DNA of 64,000 nt from Hyperoodon ampullatus (lineage: Eukaryota; Chordata; Mammalia; Artiodactyla; Ziphiidae), in contig OX457058.1 of the NCBI GenBank assembly GCA_949752795.1, forward strand, positions 164,240,223-164,304,222, in the 5' to 3' direction. Both the position numbers and the translations under genes were made by a program. The notes under the pieces are model-generated. The model was not told the DNA's origin, ran no database searches, and was given only the letters and a program-made list of their open reading frames with translations. How positions within the stretch are numbered: position 1 is the stretch's first letter; every line of letters starts with the position of its first letter. Shown piece after piece: positions 58,761 through 64,000 of the stretch.

Positions 58761-60390
58761 AATGCTGCAGCTTTACACATCTACCTTGCTCAGCCAAAAG
58801 GAGTCGTGGCCAGACTGTGGGAGCATCAGACTCAGCCCCATTGAGAAGCAGAAGGATGAGAGATTTGACTAGTTATGTGTCAGTAGTAGATAGTGTTGTC
58901 TGTTACAGGCAGATAAGAGGGGCTCAACTAATTTGAATCTGTCCTAATTTATTTTAATGTCCTCCTTATCTCCTTCTCTTCCTTCCTTTATTCCATCCTT
59001 CCTCTCTCTCTTCCTTTCTTCTTTCTTCCTTCCTACCTCTCCCATTTCCTTTCTCCCTCTCTCTTTCTCCCTTCTTTCTTCCCAAGCCCTAACTCATGTA
59101 TCATCAAATATTACTGCTGGAAGACACCTTAAAATTTCCCAGTGCAACTCCTCGTTTTACTTTAGACCAACTTGAGGTCCAAGACAGCTGTTTGTCCAAG
59201 GCCCCCAGCCAGTTATCTCTGGCAGACCAGAGACTGGAGACCTGGGCTGTGTCTCAGGATCCTGTGCTCATTGCCTTCTCTTAGACCACATTGCCTGAAA
59301 GAAAGAAATGGCAGCAAGACAAGTTTGTGTCAGTAATTGTTTGTAATCTAAGTTCTCAGGGATAACCTGGGATTTGTACACATGCAGCCATTTATCCTAA
59401 ACCTTCTATGACTGTATTACCAAATAATGAAAATTAAGTTCAAAACGATAGCCCTCAGGTACTATAAATTCTCAAGGACAAAACCAAGATTCATTTATGG
59501 TTCCTATAATGCCTTTGCTTTTTAAAAGGGAGTATAGTTCTCTGCTTAAATTTTCTGTAAACAGAAAGTCAACTAAGCAAAAGGTCCTTTCCATAAGTAT
59601 TCTGGTTTGTTGAGTGGTTTTGAGGTAAAGACACTGTCATCAGTTTATGAAATAGGTCTCCATCCACAGTCACTGCTCACTTTTACAAAGAAGTCCACTT
59701 GCCTGAGCCACACCAGACCACGATTGTCTCCATCCTCTGAGCCACTTCATTCACATTAGTTACCAAGTGTCCAATAGCTGTGTCATTAGGACCCCAAATA
59801 GATTGAGACCAGACTTAACCACAGCCCAGCTCCCTCCTCTTCCCTACACACTCAAGAAAGTCTGAACAAGCTTTACCTTCAAGGTCAGAAATTACATGTC
59901 CTCATCAAACCTTAATTCTCTGCAGCCTCCAGTGCCCAAGTCTATCTACCCCAGCATCTAGCTTGTACTGGAATGAGTGGCCATTTGAAATCAAAGCATG
60001 AACTTCAGACATTGATTTCTTTAAAAACCTTTAAGAGAATAAATTTTGGAAGAAGAGAAGAAAGAGTCAAAGAATCTGAAAGAGATGAGAAGTGTACATA
60101 AATTACTAAATATTGACCCTTGAAAGATTCTCAGTTGTTACCTCAGGACAATGCTCAGGATCTCCTAGTGTGACAGGAATTTTGGTCCCCATTTCTGAGT
60201 GACATGGTGCTGTCATGCCCACTAGAGGCTGGAGGGTGTCCAGTCCTGCAAACAGCTCCAGGTATGGGGGGGGGGCTGGGTTAGTTCCACTAAATTACTT
60301 CCCTCCATCTTGATCTGCAACAAGGAAGGACTGAGTCACACTCTTCCACTCTGAGCATTGTTGGTGGTGGTGGTGGGGGGGGTTGCTACT
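58761..60390. other. Unassigned sequence with CT-rich tract
   Basis: A pyrimidine-rich TTCC/CTCT stretch lies at about 58965-59090. G10 at 60266-60275 and (TGG)n/G8 at 60361-60382. No family or exon recognised. Confidence 0.45.
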
Positions 60391-60394
60391 CTCC

Positions 60395-60535
60395 CTTTCT
60401 GTGTGCCTCAATTTCCTCACTGTAAAATAGGGACATAATGACAAAAACTACCACGAAGTGTTATTGAGAGGATTAACTATGGCCCTTAGTATGTGCTATA
60501 AAAGAAGTGTGGATAATTATTTCTATTATAGCTGC
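60395..60535 (+). repeat. MIR SINE
   Basis: 'GTGCCTCAATTTCCTCACTG', TAAAATAGGGACATAATGAC, then 'ATTGAGAGGATTAACTATGG' follow the MIR core and 3' region. Confidence 0.8.
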
Positions 60536-60713
60536 CCTCAATTATTAACAGCACCACTATGTGCTGCCCTGAACAGAGCTTTTATTCCCAAGCTTGTGAG
60601 GAGCTTAAAGAAAGTTCCATATATATATATTTTTTCTGGTTTGTGGATTTTTTGAATTTTAATACAATTTTTAAAGGTTACTTTCATTTACAGTTATCAC
60701 AAAATATTGGGTA

Positions 60714-60905
60714 GGGTTTCCCTGGTGGCGCAGTGGTTGAGAGTCCGCCTGCCAATGCAGGGGACACGGGTTCGTGCCCTGGTCTGGGAAGATCCCACAT
60801 GCCTCGGAGCAGCTGGACCCGTGAGCCATGGCCTCTGAGCCTGCACGTCTGGAGCCTGTGCTCCGCAACGGGAGAGGTCACAACAGTGAGAGGCCCGCGT
60901 ACCGC

Positions 60906-60933
<28 letters not shown>
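60714..60933 (+). repeat. CHR-type SINE within an L1 3' end
   Basis: Starts GGGTTTCCCTGGTGGCGCAG, ends GCCCGCGTACCGC followed by A28 (60906-60933). The target duplication may be ATATTGG (before the SINE) and ATATAGG (after the TA array), obscured by microsatellite growth. Confidence 0.93.

Positions 60934-60999
<66 letters not shown>
60934..60999 (+). repeat. (TA)33 microsatellite at the SINE tail
   Basis: An uninterrupted TA dinucleotide array of about 66 bp follows directly on the poly-A of the SINE. Its purity suggests a young and probably length-variable array. Confidence 0.95.
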
Positions 61000-61001
<2 letters not shown>

Positions 61002-61140
61002 CTATATTCCCCATGTTGTACAATACATCCTTGAGCCTAACTTACACCCAGTAGTTTGTACCTCCCACTCCCCCACCCCCATGTTGACCCTCCCCATTGG
61101 TAACCACTAATTTTCTCTCTGTGAGTCTATTTCTTCCAGA

Positions 61141-62420
61141 TAACAAAGGAAATCTTAGTCTCTCCCTCTCTCTCTCCCTCTCCTTTGCCCTCTTTCTCTC
61201 TTATTTTTCTCTTTCTTTTTAATGGATGTAACTGAAACAATTTCCCATTTCTTCAATGCTTTGATTCCTTAAAGATGTCCATCTATACACATGAATTGTC
61301 CTGTCTACCCCTTCAATATCAACATCCTGGGCAAATCCCTTGAAGGTGCCAGGGGAAGATGCCCTTGTAGATCATGTAAAATTGATTGCAACAGGATGGT
61401 TGAAGGAAGAAAGCCAAGGTCTGAGAAACATGACTCACGCCACTGAGGCTCTTGGTCCAAATCCCCTCTCACTATGGATGATTGAAACTGACACCAAGAA
61501 AGGGTTCCTAGTTGATAAAGGAAATAATAGCATACTCATTCAATAGAATACCAGATAGTCATTAATAACATGCTGTAAAATAGAATAGGTACACAAATTA
61601 GTTGATTCATATTAATATTTTAAAGAATCTGTGCCTATTAGGTAAATATAATATATACAAATATGTAAGTAGAAAAACACTGGATTCATCAAAATAGGAA
61701 TATGGATACCTCTGGATAATAGAATTATGACTACATTTATGCACTTCCTAAATTTTCTATATAAAGAATTATGAAAATTTTTTTTTAAAAAACTTATCAC
61801 AGTGCAGCATCTCCTTTCACCCTATTGAAGCAAACGCACACACACACACACACACACACACGGTCACAGAGATACCACTAAATTGAGGGCACAGGCACAT
61901 TCTATGCTCCTCCGTTTTCTCTGCCCAGTGAGGATAAGCTCAGCCTTCCTAGCCTCCCTGAGATCAACAATAACTGAAGAAAGCAGGATCCATCAGGTGA
62001 GATAAACTTTAACTTGCCACACTGCAGTAAGGGCCCAAAGGGTCCCCTCCCATCCTCCCTGCATAAATCTGCAGGTTGTCACTCATGAGTGTTGAGCCAT
62101 CTGTGAAAAACATCAGGTTCTCTCAAGGCAGATTCCACAGCTGGCTCCAGGCCACCAAAGTTTGAATTTGCAATGCCATTTTAAATTCTAAGAAATAAGG
62201 GGCTGATCTTCAATTTTTTCATCAAAGAGATTCAAATCTGGCTCTTCCCTGCAAATCTGAGACCAGAAGCCCTGTTTGGACCAGGCTCCTTGAGAAGTGA
62301 TTCAGTCAGGAGCACACAAAAGGGGAATATCAGAAAGTAGGTTCATAAAGGCGTTTGAACAAAATGAAAAGAAAGAGAAGACCTTGGAGCATCAGTCACC
62401 CTACCTGAAGGCTTTTGCTT
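61141..62420. other. Mostly unassigned; CT and CA simple repeats
   Basis: CT-rich at about 61155-61225 and (CA)12 at about 61837-61861. The segment at 61550-61800 resembles the weak old repeat at 54.1-54.3 kb. No gene recognised. Confidence 0.4.
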
Positions 62421-62424
62421 TAAG

Positions 62425-62640
62425 AGGGACATGTACTGGTTGAGAACATCAGCTTTGGGGTCAGACAGTCCAGGGTTTGATTCCCTGGGGTCTCCATTGA
62501 CTAGCCATGTGGCCTCTGGTAAATTTGTCAGTTGTATAAAATGAAACAATAATGGGAGCTGTCTCATTAAGATTATTGAGACTGTGAAAGAAAACATACT
62601 ACATAAAAGTGCTTATTACCATGCCAGCCAGAGTCAGTGG
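62425..62640 (+). repeat. MIR SINE, near full length
   Basis: 'GTTGAGAACATCAGCTTTGG', 'CAGTCCAGGGTTTGATTCCC', 'GCCATGTGGCCTCTGGTAAA', then GTTGTATAAAATGAAACAATAATGG and 'AAAGTGCTTATTACCATGCC' cover the whole MIR order, with the tRNA-like 5' part unusually clear. Confidence 0.9.
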
Positions 62641-63275
62641 CTCACAGAAGTAACTGTTACCCCCGTTCTAAACTTGTACTCCCATGCCTTTGAGAAAGGC
62701 ACTGAACTAGGCATTGAATTAGGTTCTGTATAGGACATATGAAATGAGATAAGATATGGTTTCAGCCTAAAGAATATCATAATCCAGCTAGATAGTCTAT
62801 TCTTTCCTCTCCTCTCCTCTTTTTCTTTCTCTGTTTTTCTGCCTCTCTTTCTGTATATATATAGCATTATGTACACACACGTATGTGTTGAAAACCATGA
62901 GATACGTAAAATTGTAAAACAATAGAGAAGCAGATAGGAAAAGCTCTGGAGAAAAGATAGTGGTAAAAGTCTCCTCCAAAAGCTGAATAAAGTAAACTGA
63001 AAAATGAGGTAAGGAATTAATGATATTTTTCCCGTCCTGCTTGACCATTGTCTCTCTTCCCATCTTCTCAGCCACCAGCTTTGTTCATATGTGCATCAAG
63101 CAATCAAATGACAGAACAAGGGGAAAAAAAAACCTTACTAAATATGGTTTCCAACCCTCCATGCTTGTGCCCTAAGGAAATATTTACACATTGCCCATGA
63201 AAGAAAAGAAGCAAACTGAGATACATCTAAGTACAGATTGAGGGATCAAGAGGAAGATCTGGACAGAAAGTCAAC
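62641..63275. other. Unassigned sequence
   Basis: A TCTC-rich run at about 62802-62858 and no recognised family. Confidence 0.4.
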
Positions 63276-63279
63276 ACTC

Positions 63280-63960
63280 AGGAGATGAATAAATGTTTTT
63301 AAATGAAGGAGGAGATATATGCAAAACAATGTCTACAAGGACAATAACAGAAAAGAAAGAAAAAGAGGAAATAAATGACAATAAAGAAAGCAATCTTGGG
63401 AAGATTTACCTCCAAGAAAGAAAAGAAATATTTCAGCAACAATACTTCATATCTTCAAAGAAATTAAAGGAACATGTCCTCCATAAATTCAAATGAAAGA
63501 GGAAATAACAAAACAGTTTTCAATGGAATTAAAACAGAATAGCAGCAGTGAAAAGCTTAACGAGCACTGCAGGGAAAAAAAAAAAGGTTCTGGCTTTAAA
63601 AAGTCACACACAATAGAAACAATGGAAAAATTCAAAGTGCTCAGAAGAAGATGGTCCACTTGGGGACCCCACTGTAGAGACCCAATATACAGCTTTCTTG
63701 CCCTGAAGAGAAAGAGAACAGAGTAGCTAGTGCACACACAATATTCAAAGGCATAATGGAAGAGAACGTTCCTGAAATAAAATATGAATACAGATTTAAC
63801 AGGATCATCATATACTACCTAACATTTATAAAAATAAAGAGTATACCTTCATTCTTGAATAAGTTATTGAATTTCAAAAGTAGCCCGATTTTTTTTAAAC
63901 AAATGCAGATACTGAAAAAACAGTAGAGCTAGTCTACCAAATTCTGAAAGAATAAAGGGA
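63280..63960 (+). repeat. Possible old L1/HAL1-like ORF1 remnant
   Basis: Strongly A-rich plus strand with Lys/Glu-rich translations (for example EKKEKEEINDNKESN at 63293-63496) resembles decayed ORF1 coiled-coil sequence. No unique motif fixes the assignment, so this is tentative. Confidence 0.35.
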
Positions 63961-64000
63961 CATATTATCCAAGAACTTTCCCCAATTTAGGTTTTATTCT

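Larger units (their letters stand above)
60660..61140 (-). mobile_element. L1 3' end, split by a SINE
   Basis: 'AAAGGTTACTTTCATTTACA' and GTTATCACAAAATATTGG on the left, and GGCTATATTCCCCATGTTG, 'TACAATACATCCTTGAGCC', 'GGTAACCACTAATTTTCTC' on the right (61000-61140), are consecutive parts of an antisense L1 3' end once the SINE and its TA array (60714-60999) are ignored. Confidence 0.7.

Noticed and set aside
58403..58872. Overlapping 107-119 codon frames with similar translations at every SINE.
   Set aside because: They are translations of the CHR SINE body (CGAQAPDAQAQRPWL and related text), repeated wherever the SINE occurs.

Overview
This window looks like non-coding DNA from a whale or dolphin genome. 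No credible host protein-coding exon, rRNA, tRNA gene or CRISPR array is visible. The lineage call rests mainly on nine copies of a GC-rich, tRNA-derived SINE of the CHR type (body starting GGGCTTCCCTGGTGGCGCAG). I associate this subfamily with cetaceans, because the related cow and pig SINEs have clearly different bodies. The L1 elements and mammal-wide old repeats (MIR, L2, MaLR/MLT1, MLT2, Tigger, hAT) fit a placental mammal. All family names come from recognition by eye, not from a database search.

Layout. 1-11 kb: old repeat fragments (MIR, L2, an MLT1 LTR at 3671-4119, an L1/HAL1-like ORF1 remnant at 8.8-9.7 kb, a hAT fragment near 10.2 kb) and one young SINE at 1273-1485. 11.6-13.6 kb: the 3' part of an old L1 on the plus strand. 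13.6-19.4 kb: mostly unassigned AT-rich sequence. 19.4-23.3 kb: an L1 3' end, two MLT2-like ERVL LTRs, several MIRs and a nested insertion site. 24.9-30.8 kb: a nearly complete but broken L1 on the minus strand with recognisable 5'UTR, ORF1, ORF2 (endonuclease, reverse transcriptase, C-terminal Cys/His segment) and 3'UTR. 31.9-32.4 kb: a Tigger-derived mini-transposon with both ends and its TA target duplication.

32.4-43.7 kb: mostly unassigned sequence, with two abutting LTR fragments near 35.2 kb, a polypurine tract of about 670 bp with a SINE inserted in it (36.7-37.6 kb), and another SINE at 38.3 kb. 43.8-47.5 kb: a HAL1-like element (ORF1 without ORF2) with a SINE insertion, a MaLR-like LTR and another ORF1-like remnant. 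50-54 kb: LTR, SINE, MIR and L1 3' end. 55-61 kb: four more SINEs, a head-to-head pair of related LTRs (56876-57977), and a SINE with a long TA array lying inside an L1 3' end. The rest is old repeat debris and unassigned sequence.

There are no interacting genes to describe. The content records successive transposition: MIR, L2, MLT1, MLT2, hAT and Tigger first, then L1, then the CHR SINEs, whose target duplications are mostly still readable. I found no evidence for a new biological system. The most unusual structures are the inverted LTR pair, the SINE-interrupted polypurine tract and the nested insertions at 21.6-23.1 kb.
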